64,000 bases of DNA from Ignavibacteriota bacterium (GCA_016708125.1 JADJGF010000001.1:2936001-3000000), one strand, 5' to 3'; positions 10,157 through 20,685 are shown, counted from the stretch's first letter. Notes: generated by a model not told the origin, from the sequence alone. A program made the numbers and translations.

Positions 10157-11170
10157 TTAAATAGTTTTTCCAATAGCATTTGCAATTGCACGAAGCTCAT
10201 CCATAAGTCCAATAAATGTATCCGGTAATAATGCTTGCGGTCCATCAGATAAAGCATTTTCCGGATCATGATGTATTTCAATCATTAACGCATCCGCTCC
10301 GGCAGCAACTGCGGCTCTTGCCATTGGCGGAACTTGATCTCTTAATCCAGTTGCGTGTGATGGATCTGCAACAACCGGTAAATGACTTTTTTTATGAACA
10401 ATTGGAATTGCTGATAAATCAAATGTGTTTCTTGTATAAGTTTCAAATGTTCTAATTCCTCTTTCGCAAAGGATTACATTTTTATTTCCGCCCGCTAAAA
10501 TATATTCTGCCGACATTAACCATTCTTCAATTGTTGCAGCCAATCCGCGTTTAACCATTACCGGAACTGTACTTTGGGATAATTCTTTAAGCAATGAAAA
10601 GTTTTGCATATTTCTTGCACCTAATTGAAAAATATCAGTGTACTTTGCAATTAAATCAATATGATCAATTTGCATAACTTCTGTGATTACTAACAATCCA
10701 TATTTATCAGCGGCTTGTCTCATTAATTTTAAACCTTCTTCGCCCATTCCTTGAAATGAATAAGGTGAAGATCGTGGTTTAAAAGCGCCGCCTCTTAATA
10801 TTTTTGATCCTGATCTGGCAACTACTTCAGCAAGTTTAAAAATCTGTTCTTCACTTTCAACCGAGCAAGGTCCGGCCATTACTGCTATTTTATTTCCGCC
10901 GATTTCCACATCTTTAATTTTAAGGACAGTCTTTTCTTCCTTAAAATTTCTGCTTGCTAATTTAAATGGAGATGTTATTCTGTAAACATCGGCGACACCT
11001 TCAAGAATTCGAATTATTCTTGTATCAAATCCGGGTTTTACTCCAATTGCTCCTAGAATTGTTCTTTGTACTCCTGCAGATTCATGTATTTGAAATCCGA
11101 AATCTTCAAGATGTTTTTTTATATTTTTTATTTGTTCTTCGGTTGCATTATTTTCTAAAATTACTACCAT
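10157..11170 (-). CDS. aroF: 3-deoxy-7-phosphoheptulonate (DAHP) synthase, type I-beta
   Basis: This is the first step of the shikimate pathway, joining phosphoenolpyruvate and erythrose 4-phosphate. The 337 residues comprise an N-terminal ferredoxin-like regulatory domain (about 1-70) and a TIM barrel of the KDSA/AroF type. Diagnostic blocks are MAGPCSVES, LRGGAFKPRSSPYSFQG, QLGARNMQNF, VMVKRGLAAT and VVADPSHATG. These cover the metal and phosphoenolpyruvate ligands. The I-beta subfamily is inferred from the short barrel and the N-terminal domain, as in Thermotoga. It sits between the DUF1684 gene (21-base gap) and tyrA in one run. Confidence 0.95.
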   Translation of the reverse strand: MVVILENNATEEQIKNIKKHLEDFGFQIHESAGVQRTILGAIGVKPGFDTRIIRILEGVADVYRITSPFKLASRNFKEEKTVLKIKDVEIGGNKIAVMAGPCSVESEEQIFKLAEVVARSGSKILRGGAFKPRSSPYSFQGMGEEGLKLMRQAADKYGLLVITEVMQIDHIDLIAKYTDIFQLGARNMQNFSLLKELSQSTVPVMVKRGLAATIEEWLMSAEYILAGGNKNVILCERGIRTFETYTRNTFDLSAIPIVHKKSHLPVVADPSHATGLRDQVPPMARAAVAAGADALMIEIHHDPENALSDGPQALLPDTFIGLMDELRAIANAIGKTI

Positions 11171-11191
11171 CTTTATTTATCCTTTTTATGT

Positions 11192-11809
11192 TTAGTCATG
11201 ATATGTTTTTTCGCCGGCTGTTACTTTCAAATCCAAATAATCATCTTGCGTTGGAATTGCACAAGAATAATCAGCACTATATGCACAATATGGATTAAAT
11301 GCCAAATTAAAATCAATAGTGTAAATATGATCTTTGTTTGGATCAAGTTCAAATGATAAATATCGTCCCACTCCGTATGTTTGTTTAGCTGTAGTTTTAT
11401 CAGTGAACCAAATGCTGTAATATACGGAACTGTCTTGTCCCATATTTGCATAAAGATTTAATTTATATTCTTTACCATCTTTATTAAAATTTAGATAACC
11501 AAATCTAAGTGCTGCTCTTTCCTCTCCCTTAGTGCCAAAAACGGGAACATCAACTTTTTCATCATATTCAATTATTTTACTTTTAAAAACAAATGATGGA
11601 TCTACATCAAAATAATTTAATCCGCTGAATTCAATTTTACCCTTATAATTAAATGGTGAATTTGGATCGTCTTTCATCCATTCATCTATTACTTCTCTTT
11701 TTTCTTCAACTGATTTAATATATGCTTTTTCTTCCGGAGTATAATTATTACAACTTATTAAAAATAATAAAATTAGCGATGTTGAAAATAATATCAGTTT
11801 TTTTTTCAT
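11192..11809 (-). CDS. DUF1684 lipoprotein
   Basis: This is a predicted lipoprotein of 205 residues. The N-terminus (MKKKLILFSTSLILLFLISCNN) has a lipobox-like LISC with Cys20. The remainder matches the DUF1684 pattern: a LRFGYLNF strand, YKLNLYANM, a TYGVGRYLSFELD block and the strongly conserved ending FNLAFNPYCAYSADYSCAIP. The biochemical role of DUF1684 proteins is not known to me. Its ATG shares one base with the mutS stop codon, so it is probably translationally coupled to mutS. Nothing in the sequence links it to mismatch repair or aromatic synthesis. Confidence 0.85.
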   Translation of the reverse strand: MKKKLILFSTSLILLFLISCNNYTPEEKAYIKSVEEKREVIDEWMKDDPNSPFNYKGKIEFSGLNYFDVDPSFVFKSKIIEYDEKVDVPVFGTKGEERAALRFGYLNFNKDGKEYKLNLYANMGQDSSVYYSIWFTDKTTAKQTYGVGRYLSFELDPNKDHIYTIDFNLAFNPYCAYSADYSCAIPTQDDYLDLKVTAGEKTYHD

Positions 11810-14418
11810 TAAGATTCCTTATTTACTTTTTTCTTTAATTCATTTAATCTGTTCAGAGCTTCAAGCGGAGTCATTTCATCCAACGAAATTCCCGCAATTT
11901 CATTTCTCAATTCTTCATCTTTCATTTCAAAAAGATTTATCTGAAATTCATTTTGTTTGAATTTTTGAATTTTTTGTTTTTTGACTTCGTAAGGAGTCAA
12001 TTCTTTATCTTCCAAATTTATTAAAATTTGTTTTGCACGTTTTGTAACAAAATCCGGCAATCCCGCCATTTGTGCTACTTGAATTCCATAACTATGATCA
12101 GCTCCGCCGGATGAAACTTTGTGCAGAAAAATTACTTTGTCGTCATATTCTCTAACTTCAACTTTGAAATTTTTTATCCTTGGAAAAATTTCAGCCATTT
12201 CGTTCAATTCATGATAATGAGTAGCAAATAATGTTTTTGCATTCACGTTCGGATTTTCATGAAGAAATTCCGTAATTGCCCAAGCAATTGAAAGTCCGTC
12301 AAAAGTACTTGTTCCGCGACCGATTTCATCAAGCAAAATTAAACTTTTATTTGTTGCATTGTTTAAAATATTTGCAGCTTCCTGCATTTCAACAAGGAAT
12401 GTACTTTCTCCTGCGGAAATATTATCGCTTGCGCCAACACGCGTATAAATTCTATCTACAATTCCAATTTTTGCTTTTTCTGCCGGAACAAAAGAACCAA
12501 TTTGTGCAAGCAAAACTATTAATCCAATTTGACGAAGATATACAGATTTTCCCGCCATATTTGGACCGGTTAAAATTATAATTTGAGTTTCGGAATTATT
12601 TAGATTATAATCATTCGGTGTAAATTTTTCTCCGGCTGGTAAAATTCTTTCAACAACCGGATGTCTTCCGTTTGTAATTAAAATTTCTTCATCGTTTGAA
12701 ATTTCCGGTTTTACATAATTGTATTCATCGGCGCATTCTGCAAAAGATAAATAACAATCAAGCATTCCAATTAACTGAGCATTTTTCTGAATTTTCTCCG
12801 CTTCGTTTGCGACTGCTAATCTAATTTCATTAAAAAGTTGATATTCCAAATTACCGATATTTTCTTCCGCATTTAAAATTTTATCTTCATATTCTTTCAA
12901 TTCCGGAGTTATAAATCTTTCTCCGTTTACTAAAGTTTGCTTACGTATATAATTATCGGGAACTTTATTTTTATTTGCATTACTTATTTCAATGTAATAT
13001 CCAAAAACTTTATTGTAGCTAACTTTTAACGAAGAAATATTACTTCTTTCTCTTTCTGTTTTTTGAAGATTTGCAATCCAACTTTTTGCATTTAACGAAA
13101 GATCACGCAGTTCGTCTAATTCTTCATTAAATCCATTACGAATAATTCCGCCATCCGTAATTGAAATAGGCGGATCATCAACAATTGCTAACTCAACTTT
13201 TTCAAAAACTTCATTTAAATCAAAAAGTTTGGAATTTATTATTCCAATAATTTCAGAATTTGATTGATCAAGTAATTGTTTTAGAATAGGAATTTTTTTT
13301 ATGGAATTTTTTAGAAAAACCAATTCACGAGGATTTGCTCGATTTGTGCAGACTTTGGAAATTAATCTTTCAAGATCGCCAATTTCTCTAAATTCATTTT
13401 GAAGATTTTTTCGTAAACTTTTATTTTTATGAAAATCCTCAACGCATTCCAAACGTTTATCAATTTGTTCTTTATTTCGCAATGGCGCGTTAATCCATTT
13501 CTTTAAAAGTCTTGCGCCCATTGCAGTTTTTGTTTTATCAAGTACAGAAATTAGCGAACCTTCTCTTTGTCCATCCTGCATTGTGTAAAGAATTTCCAAA
13601 TTTCTTTTTGTCGATAAATCCAAATACATAAATTCCGAAGAATTGTATAAAGAAATTTTTGTTAAATGACCGAGATTTGATTTTTGTGTATCCTTAAGAT
13701 AATATAGAATTGATCCGGCAGAAATAATTCCCGAAGTTAGATTTTCAATCCCAAAACCTTTTAGAGTTTGAGTTTTAAATTGTTCTTTCAGCAAATCATT
13801 TGAATAATCCGAAGTAAAAACCCAATCGTCAATTCGTGTAACTTTACAATTATATTTTGCTTGATTAATAATTTCGGTTATTTCAGTAAATTGCTTTTTA
13901 GCAACAATAATTTCTGATGGCTGAATAGTTTCTATTTGTTCACCGACTTTTAAAATTTGAGTTTCAAAAGTGAAAAATTCTCCGGTGGAAATATCGCTAA
14001 ATGAAATTCCCGCAAAATTATCACCAAGAAAAATTGAAGCTAAATAATTATTTTTTTTATGTTCTAAAAGTTTATCGGAAAAAACTACTCCGGGAGTTAC
14101 AACTTCAACAACTTCACGTTTAACAATTCCTTTTGCAAATTTTGGATTTTCCGTTTGTTCGCAAACCGCAACTCTTAATCCGGCTTTAACTAATTTGGGT
14201 AAATAAGTATCAATTGCGTGATGAGGAAATCCTGCTAAAGGAACTTCACCGGCTTTACCATTTGCTCTTTTAGTTAAAGTAATTCCTAAAACCTTTGAAG
14301 CTGTTTTTGCATCTTCCTCAAAAGTTTCAAAAAAATCACCAACCCTAAATAACAAAAGTGTATCGGGATACTGATTTTTAATTTTATGATATTGAGCCAT
14401 TAATGGTGTAGCTGTCAT
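11809..14418 (-). CDS. mutS: DNA mismatch repair protein MutS
   Basis: This is the mismatch-recognition ATPase of methyl-independent repair, 869 residues, the usual MutS1 length. Domain I begins MTATPLMAQYHKIKNQYPDTLLLFRVGDFFETFEEDA, with the mismatch-wedging Phe-x-Glu motif in GDFFETF. The core lever and clamp follow. The ATPase has Walker A GPNMAGKS (about residue 616), the GASDNISAGESTFLVEM signature, Walker B LILLDEIGRGTSTFDG and the ATHYHEL motif. The C-terminus has the EALNRLNELKKK helix. It heads a five-gene reverse-strand run. A gap of about 200 bases to the divergent GH13 gene should hold both promoters. Confidence 0.97.
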   Translation of the reverse strand: MTATPLMAQYHKIKNQYPDTLLLFRVGDFFETFEEDAKTASKVLGITLTKRANGKAGEVPLAGFPHHAIDTYLPKLVKAGLRVAVCEQTENPKFAKGIVKREVVEVVTPGVVFSDKLLEHKKNNYLASIFLGDNFAGISFSDISTGEFFTFETQILKVGEQIETIQPSEIIVAKKQFTEITEIINQAKYNCKVTRIDDWVFTSDYSNDLLKEQFKTQTLKGFGIENLTSGIISAGSILYYLKDTQKSNLGHLTKISLYNSSEFMYLDLSTKRNLEILYTMQDGQREGSLISVLDKTKTAMGARLLKKWINAPLRNKEQIDKRLECVEDFHKNKSLRKNLQNEFREIGDLERLISKVCTNRANPRELVFLKNSIKKIPILKQLLDQSNSEIIGIINSKLFDLNEVFEKVELAIVDDPPISITDGGIIRNGFNEELDELRDLSLNAKSWIANLQKTERERSNISSLKVSYNKVFGYYIEISNANKNKVPDNYIRKQTLVNGERFITPELKEYEDKILNAEENIGNLEYQLFNEIRLAVANEAEKIQKNAQLIGMLDCYLSFAECADEYNYVKPEISNDEEILITNGRHPVVERILPAGEKFTPNDYNLNNSETQIIILTGPNMAGKSVYLRQIGLIVLLAQIGSFVPAEKAKIGIVDRIYTRVGASDNISAGESTFLVEMQEAANILNNATNKSLILLDEIGRGTSTFDGLSIAWAITEFLHENPNVNAKTLFATHYHELNEMAEIFPRIKNFKVEVREYDDKVIFLHKVSSGGADHSYGIQVAQMAGLPDFVTKRAKQILINLEDKELTPYEVKKQKIQKFKQNEFQINLFEMKDEELRNEIAGISLDEMTPLEALNRLNELKKKVNKES

Positions 14419-14620
14419 TTCACTGCAATTTAGTTATAGTAATCTAAAACTAAAATATACCTTAATAACAATTATTTATCAATTTTGGGGAATATATTAC
14501 TTTGTGAATTAATTTAACTTGGAATATTTTTGAGAATTGTTGAATATTAAAACTGTAGAAAAGATTTTATTTATTTATATTTTAGCAAAATAAAAATTCC
14601 TTTCAATTTTTGGTAAATAC

Positions 14621-17600
14621 ATGAAAAACTCATCTTGTTTGGATCTGTTGACTTATGAATTCCACGTTGCAAAACATTTACGTGAAAAATATGAATTAGA
14701 CGAATTATTTTTTTCAATTACCGGAAATGTAATTTTTGCAAATTTTTATCAAGTTAGAGTTTTTACTCAAAAAATTAATTCCAAGCGAAATATTTATGAA
14801 CACTTATCTCCGGGCGAAGTTAATGCTGCGGGTTTGCTTGACGAAATTTTTCACTTTGCAATAAAAAAATATTTTAAGGAAAATTTTCCAAATGCGTTTT
14901 CAGATGCAATAAAAAGTGTTAAAGATAATTTGGGCGATAAAAATTTTGATAAATTACTTCTCAATTTTATAAATATTTTTCCACCTCAAAAAGTTTTTAA
15001 AAATGAAGTTAGTCCGAAAGAATATTTAAATCAGTTTACGGAAAATATTCAGAACAGAGAAATTTTAACTGAAGAATTAATTCTTCTACACATTGCAAAT
15101 TTAAATCCGGCTTTCAATAAACTTAAGGAATTATTCAGCGAAGAATATATTTCTGAAAAAGTAAATTACAAATCAACAATATTCAGATTGGAAAATTTCT
15201 TTAAGAAAGAAGAACTTAAAATTGGAGTTAAGAATATTGATTTGTTTACATTTCTTAAAATGCCTTTTCAAAAACATTCGGATAGTATTTGGGATCAACT
15301 CGAATTTATTAAAAATGAATGGGGAATTTCGATTGATGTTGAATTGATGAGAAAAATTGAAAGTGGAAAAGATTTATATATCGAAAGTATAAAATTTAAT
15401 CAACATTTTGATGGTGGTTTCGTCGGTGGTGGCGGAGCTCCAACAATTGTTCCGCAATATAAAGGAAAATCAATAAGTGCCGAAAGTTTTGTTTTAGGAA
15501 AATCAAAATTTAAATATGCTGAAGATGCTTCAAAAGACTATGAAGAATTTGAACAATTTACACCAGACACAAACTGGATGCCGAAATTAGTTTTAATTGC
15601 AAAAAATATTTATGTGTGGTTAGATCAGCTCTCAAAAAAATATCAAAGAGAAATTAGAACATTAGATAAAATTCCAATTGAAGAATTAGCACTTTTAAAA
15701 AAATGGAATATAAATTCACTTTGGCTAATTGGCGTTTGGGAAAGAAGTCATGCATCAAAAAGAATAAAACATTTAATGGGAAATCTTGATGCAGTTGCTT
15801 CCGCATATTCACTTTACGATTATGAAATTGCACATAATCTTGGAGGAGAAGAAGCGTATAGAGTTTTTAATAATAATGCAAAATCAGTTGGAATTAGACT
15901 TGCCAGCGATATGGTCCCAAATCATACCGGAATTTTTTCTAAATGGATAATTGAACATCCGGAATATTTTGTACAATTGGATTATCCGCCGTTTCCGAAT
16001 TATTCTTTTACCGGAACAAATTTATCGGAAAATTCAGAAATTGAATTACGTCTCGAAGATCAATATTGGCAGATGAAAGATGCTGCCGTAGTTTTTCAGA
16101 GAAAAGATTTGCGTAATGGCGATGTAAAATATATTTATCACGGCAATGACGGAACGAATATGCCGTGGAATGACACAGCTCAACTTAATATGCTGAAAGC
16201 TGAAGTTAGAGAAGCGGTAATCCAAAAGATATTTGATGTTGCAAGAAAATTTTCTGTAATTAGATTTGATGCAGCAATGACTTTGGCAAAAAAACATTTT
16301 TCAAGATTGTGGTATCCGGAACCGGGGAAAGGAGGAGACATTCCTTCGCGTGCAGATTTTGCATTGACCAGAGAAGAATTTGACGAATTTTTCCCGAAAG
16401 AATTTTGGCGCGAAGTTGTCGATCGCATAAATGATGAAATGCCGGAAACACTTTTACTTGCGGAAGCTTTTTGGTTAATGGAAGGATATTTTGTAAGAAC
16501 TTTAGGAATGCACAGAGTTTACAATAGCGCTTTTATGCATATGATGATGAAAGAAGAAAATTCAAAGTATAGAGAATTAATTACAAATACTTTGGAGTTT
16601 GAACCGGAAATTTTAAAACGTTATGTGAATTTTATGAGCAATCCGGATGAAGAAACAGCTATAAATCAATTTGGAACAGACGATAAATATTTTGGTGTGT
16701 TAATTATGATGTGTACTTTGCCGGGCTTACCAATGCTGGCTCACGGACAAATTGAAGGCTATACGGAAAAATATGGCATGGAATATCAACGGGCTTATTA
16801 CAATGAAACTCCACAACATTGGCTTGTTGAAAGACACGAACGGGAAGTTTTTCCTATTCTTGGAAAAAGATATTTGTTTGCCGAAGTTGATAATTTTTGG
16901 TTCTTTGATTTTATTGATAACAATAATAATTTGAATGAAAATGTTTTTGCATATAGTAATTCGCATAATAATGAAAAGGCATTGGTAATTTACAATAATA
17001 AATTTCATCCAACTTCTGGATATATTAATTTTTCGCGTCAAAAATTAAAAAATAACAGTGCAAATAAATATTTAACAAATATTAAAATTTCGGATCAATT
17101 TAAAATTCAGAATAGCCAATTCCACTTTTATATATTTAAAGACAATACACATCAAACAGAATATTTATTTAATGGAAAAGATATTTGCGATAACGGATTA
17201 TTTCTGAATTTAAAAGGATTTGAGTACAGAGTTTTTCTGAACATTGAAGAAATTTATGACCAATCTGAATTTGTATATAATTTTTATAAAGAAAATTTTG
17301 GTAAAGAAATTTCCAATGTTAAAGAACAATTGGAAGAACATAAATTAATTCCAATCCAAAATTCATTCAAACAAATATTCAATGAAGAAAACATAAATAA
17401 ATTTTGTGAGTTGGCATTTACACAATTTGTAGAAAAAGAAGAGATAAATGGAGTTGTTAAAAAAATTGAAGAGGATTATTCAAATTTTGTTATACAATTT
17501 AAGAATCATTTTAATGTTGATATAAATTATGATTTGATGAAAACTAATTTTCATCATAGTTTAAGAAATTTTATTGAATTAACCGAAATAACTAAAATTA

Positions 17601-18265
17601 AAAAAGTAAAAAAAACTAAATCGGATTTAAGAATTAATGAAATATTTTCCGATAAGAAGAAAATCAATTTTGTTATACTCATTATTAATGAAGTTATAAA
17701 TTGCACAAAAGAAATTATTTATAACGAAAATATTGCAAAATCATTTCCTAAAAATTTAAGAGTTACAAAAACAGTTCAAAATGTCTTTGAGCAATTTAGT
17801 AATAATGAGTTTGAAGCAACAAGAAATGTTATTCTTCTGAATTTATTGATAAATCAGAAAGAAAAAATAGATAGTTTTCAAATAAATTTTGAACAATTCA
17901 TGAAATTGAGAAGTAAAATTAAATTGTTTGATTTGATAAAAAATAGTGAAGTAAAATTTATTGAAGAATTTTTTGAAAATGAATTTACGCAATCCTACAT
18001 TGATGTAAATGAATATGAAAAAGTAAAATATTTCAGCAAAGAAAGGTTTGAAAGTTTAATTAATCTTTTTCAATTATTTGCAGCGTATAAAATATATTCA
18101 AATAATATAACTTTACAAATTAGCTCAAGTAAATCAAAAGTCTTAAGCATTATTAGAAAATTAATAAATATTGAAAATCACCTAAATAATTTAGCTATTG
18201 AATCCAAATTTGTTTTTACAGATTTATTAAAAAATTTTGATAATAAAAATAAATTATCAAGCTAA
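14621..18265 (+). CDS. Large GH13 (alpha-amylase) family protein with extra N- and C-terminal regions
   Basis: This 1214-residue protein has a recognisable GH13 barrel in its middle. Region I is DMVPNHTG (Asp430), region II is VIRFDAAM with the nucleophile Asp550, region III is LLLAEAFW with the acid/base Glu615, and region IV is MSNPDEET (Asp676). All three catalytic acids are present, but region IV has Pro where NHD normally has His. The first 330 residues are unassigned and include a glycine-rich GGFVGGGGAP loop. After about residue 780 a beta-sandwich-like part gives way to a roughly 330-residue Lys/Asn/Ile-rich, probably helical tail. There is no signal peptide, so I expect cytosolic alpha-glucan metabolism; specificity is unknown. 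The 3' end overlaps the convergent nfnB by 9 bases. Confidence 0.82.
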   Translation: MKNSSCLDLLTYEFHVAKHLREKYELDELFFSITGNVIFANFYQVRVFTQKINSKRNIYEHLSPGEVNAAGLLDEIFHFAIKKYFKENFPNAFSDAIKSVKDNLGDKNFDKLLLNFINIFPPQKVFKNEVSPKEYLNQFTENIQNREILTEELILLHIANLNPAFNKLKELFSEEYISEKVNYKSTIFRLENFFKKEELKIGVKNIDLFTFLKMPFQKHSDSIWDQLEFIKNEWGISIDVELMRKIESGKDLYIESIKFNQHFDGGFVGGGGAPTIVPQYKGKSISAESFVLGKSKFKYAEDASKDYEEFEQFTPDTNWMPKLVLIAKNIYVWLDQLSKKYQREIRTLDKIPIEELALLKKWNINSLWLIGVWERSHASKRIKHLMGNLDAVASAYSLYDYEIAHNLGGEEAYRVFNNNAKSVGIRLASDMVPNHTGIFSKWIIEHPEYFVQLDYPPFPNYSFTGTNLSENSEIELRLEDQYWQMKDAAVVFQRKDLRNGDVKYIYHGNDGTNMPWNDTAQLNMLKAEVREAVIQKIFDVARKFSVIRFDAAMTLAKKHFSRLWYPEPGKGGDIPSRADFALTREEFDEFFPKEFWREVVDRINDEMPETLLLAEAFWLMEGYFVRTLGMHRVYNSAFMHMMMKEENSKYRELITNTLEFEPEILKRYVNFMSNPDEETAINQFGTDDKYFGVLIMMCTLPGLPMLAHGQIEGYTEKYGMEYQRAYYNETPQHWLVERHEREVFPILGKRYLFAEVDNFWFFDFIDNNNNLNENVFAYSNSHNNEKALVIYNNKFHPTSGYINFSRQKLKNNSANKYLTNIKISDQFKIQNSQFHFYIFKDNTHQTEYLFNGKDICDNGLFLNLKGFEYRVFLNIEEIYDQSEFVYNFYKENFGKEISNVKEQLEEHKLIPIQNSFKQIFNEENINKFCELAFTQFVEKEEINGVVKKIEEDYSNFVIQFKNHFNVDINYDLMKTNFHHSLRNFIELTEITKIKKVKKTKSDLRINEIFSDKKKINFVILIINEVINCTKEIIYNENIAKSFPKNLRVTKTVQNVFEQFSNNEFEATRNVILLNLLINQKEKIDSFQINFEQFMKLRSKIKLFDLIKNSEVKFIEEFFENEFTQSYIDVNEYEKVKYFSKERFESLINLFQLFAAYKIYSNNITLQISSSKSKVLSIIRKLINIENHLNNLAIESKFVFTDLLKNFDNKNKLSS

Positions 18266-19756
18266 TTTTTGTGCAAGCATTTCATTAATTGCTGCAGCTG
18301 CTTTTCTTCCTTCACCCATTGCAAGAATTACAGTTGCTGCACCAAGCACAATATCGCCGCCGGCAAATACTTTATCCATTGATGATTTTTGATTTTTATC
18401 AACAATAATATTTCCCCATTTATTTGTTTGCAATTCTGGAGTTGTTTGATGAATTAACGGATTACTTCCATTTCCAATAGCAACAATTACGGTATCAAGT
18501 TCAATTGTAAATTCACTTCCTTCAACAACAACTGGTCGTCTTCTTCCGGAACTATCCGGTTCACCTAATTCATAACGCAGACATTCCATTCCTTTAACTT
18601 TACCTTTTTCATCACCCAAAATTTTCTTTGCATTTTGCAAAAAGTGAAATTCAATTCCTTCTTCTTTAGCATGAAGAACTTCTTCTTTTCTTGCAGGCAT
18701 TTCTACTTCGGTTCTTCTGTAAATTACATAAACTTTTTCTGCTCCTAATCGTAAAGCCATTCTTGCAGAATCCATAGCAACATTTCCTCCGCCAAGAACA
18801 GCAACAATTTTCGATGGATAAATTGGTGTATCGGCACCTTTTTTATCAAAAGCGCGCATTAAGTTTGCGCGTGTTAAATATTCATTAGCTGAGAAAACTC
18901 CCACTAAATTTTCACCTTCGATTCCCATAAATAATGGAAGACCGGCACCGGTGCCTACAAATACTGCATCAAAACCATCTTTATCAATTAGATCAGTCAA
19001 TTTTCTTGTTCTTCCAACTACATAATTTTTTTGAATTTTCACTCCCATTTTTATAAGAGTTTCAATTTCTTCATCAACAATACTATTTGGCAAACGGAAT
19101 TCGGGAATTCCGTAGCGCATTACTCCGCCCAATTTGTGAAACGCTTCAAATATTGTAACTTCATGACCTTCGCGTCTTACATCAGCTGCAACAACTAATC
19201 CAGCCGGACCGCTTCCAACAATTGCAACTTTTTTACCAGTCTCAGACTTTACATGAGGAATTTTTACAGTGCCTTGTTCGCGTTCCCAATCGGCAACAAA
19301 TCTTTCAAGTCTTCCAATTGCCACTGATTTATCAACATCCTTCATCGCAATTCCAACTTTACAATTTTCTTGGCATTGAGATTCTTGCGGACAAACTCTT
19401 CCGCAAATTGCCGGAAGTAAACTTGCTTCTTTTATAACATTAACCGATTGCTGAAATTCACCATATGCGATATGTTTTATAAATCTTGGAATATCAATTT
19501 TTACCGGACAACCATCTATACAAGTTTGTTTTACACATTCTAAACAGCGTAAAGCTTCAACACGCGCTTCTTCCATTGTATAACCGATTGCAACTTCTTC
19601 CAGATTTTGACCACGAATAATTGGATCTTGTGCCGGCATTTCTTGTGGTGGAATTTTTAATCTATCTTTAGCTTTAAGACTATCGACATTATTTATATAA
19701 TCATTTAGAATTTTTTTTGCATTTGCACTTAATATATCCGGTGATTGATAACTCAT
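18257..19756 (-). CDS. nfnB: NfnB-type NADPH-dependent glutamate-synthase-like flavoprotein (large subunit)
   Basis: This is the large subunit of the NADH-dependent ferredoxin:NADP+ oxidoreductase, which couples ferredoxin and NADH oxidation to NADP+ reduction by flavin bifurcation. It has N-terminal [4Fe-4S] cysteine clusters (CLECVKQTCIDGCP and CGRVCPQESQCQENC), an FAD motif VAIVGSGPAGLVVAAD and an NADP motif VAVLGGGNVAMDSARMALRLGA. I start at the ATG at 19756 because GGAG lies nine bases upstream; a TTG at 19771 directly after nfnA is in frame but would bury that site. This gives 499 residues. GltD and SudA are close relatives; the adjacent NfnA-like gene favours Nfn. Confidence 0.88.
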   Translation of the reverse strand: MSYQSPDILSANAKKILNDYINNVDSLKAKDRLKIPPQEMPAQDPIIRGQNLEEVAIGYTMEEARVEALRCLECVKQTCIDGCPVKIDIPRFIKHIAYGEFQQSVNVIKEASLLPAICGRVCPQESQCQENCKVGIAMKDVDKSVAIGRLERFVADWEREQGTVKIPHVKSETGKKVAIVGSGPAGLVVAADVRREGHEVTIFEAFHKLGGVMRYGIPEFRLPNSIVDEEIETLIKMGVKIQKNYVVGRTRKLTDLIDKDGFDAVFVGTGAGLPLFMGIEGENLVGVFSANEYLTRANLMRAFDKKGADTPIYPSKIVAVLGGGNVAMDSARMALRLGAEKVYVIYRRTEVEMPARKEEVLHAKEEGIEFHFLQNAKKILGDEKGKVKGMECLRYELGEPDSSGRRRPVVVEGSEFTIELDTVIVAIGNGSNPLIHQTTPELQTNKWGNIIVDKNQKSSMDKVFAGGDIVLGAATVILAMGEGRKAAAAINEMLAQKLA

Positions 19757-19771
19757 TTTTAATTGCTCCAA

Positions 19772-20620
19772 TTATAAACTTTTTTCTTGAATCATTGAAT
19801 CTAAATAGCATGAGTGTTTATCATGCTCAATTTCTTTGTAAGAGTTTAGTCTTGCCATCATATTATCGAAATCAACTTTATGCCCGTCAAATTCAGGTCC
19901 ATCAACACAAACAAATTTAACTTCGCCACCGACATTCACTCTACATCCGCCGCACATTCCGGTTCCATCAACCATAATTGTATTTAACGAAACTTCTGTA
20001 TAAACATTATATGGTCTGGTAGTTTCTGCGCAAAATTTCATCATAATTGGCGGACCAATTGCAATTACAAAATCGGGTTTTTCATTTCTTTCGCAAATTT
20101 CTTTTAATGGCTGTGTAACTAAAGATTTTCTTCCATAACTTCCATCATCGGTACAGACAATTAATTCATCGGCAATTTTTTTCATTTCATCTTCCATAAT
20201 AATTAGCTCTTTATTTCTTGCGCCAATTATTATTATAACTGTATTTCCAGCAGCTTTCAGAGCTTCTGCAATTGGATGAAGCGGTGCAACACCAATTCCG
20301 CCGCCAACGCAAACAACTGTTCCGTGTTTTTTTATGTGAGTTGGAGTTCCTAAAGGTCCAACAAGAACCGGAATATCATCTCCAACATTTAATTTTGATA
20401 ATTCATCGGTTGTCAATCCCACTACTTGAAAAATTATTGTAATTGATCCTTCATTAACATTTGCATCTGCAATTGTTAAAGGAATTCTTTCACCAAAATC
20501 TTCATCAATTTGAAGAATTATAAATTGTCCCGCTTTTCTTTCTTCAGCAATAAGTTTAGCTTCTAATTTCATCTTATATACATTTTCAGAAAGTTTTTCT
20601 TTATGCAAAATTTTTGCCAT
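19772..20620 (-). CDS. nfnA: NfnA-type ferredoxin-NADP+ reductase subunit (small subunit)
   Basis: This is the small subunit of the NfnAB complex, also annotated as a sulfide/dihydroorotate dehydrogenase-like FAD/NAD-binding protein. The 282 residues show an FAD-binding barrel with ERIPLTIAD, an NAD-binding domain with VCVGGGIGVAPLHPIAEAL, and a C-terminal [2Fe-2S] site built from MCGGCRVNVGG and the later FVCVDGPEFDGH. NfnB follows immediately, so the two are cotranscribed. PyrK and SudB have the same architecture; the NfnB partner decides the call. Its promoter should lie in the 194-base gap shared with pntAA. Confidence 0.88.
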   Translation of the reverse strand: MAKILHKEKLSENVYKMKLEAKLIAEERKAGQFIILQIDEDFGERIPLTIADANVNEGSITIIFQVVGLTTDELSKLNVGDDIPVLVGPLGTPTHIKKHGTVVCVGGGIGVAPLHPIAEALKAAGNTVIIIIGARNKELIIMEDEMKKIADELIVCTDDGSYGRKSLVTQPLKEICERNEKPDFVIAIGPPIMMKFCAETTRPYNVYTEVSLNTIMVDGTGMCGGCRVNVGGEVKFVCVDGPEFDGHKVDFDNMMARLNSYKEIEHDKHSCYLDSMIQEKSL

Positions 20621-20685
20621 ATATGTCTCAATTAATTTAAATATTACTTTAGGTTATAAAAAGATATTCGCATCTAAAATATAAA

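Noticed and set aside
19757..19771. TTG start for nfnB directly after the nfnA stop
   Set aside because: A GGAG site lies inside this segment at the right distance from the ATG at 19756.
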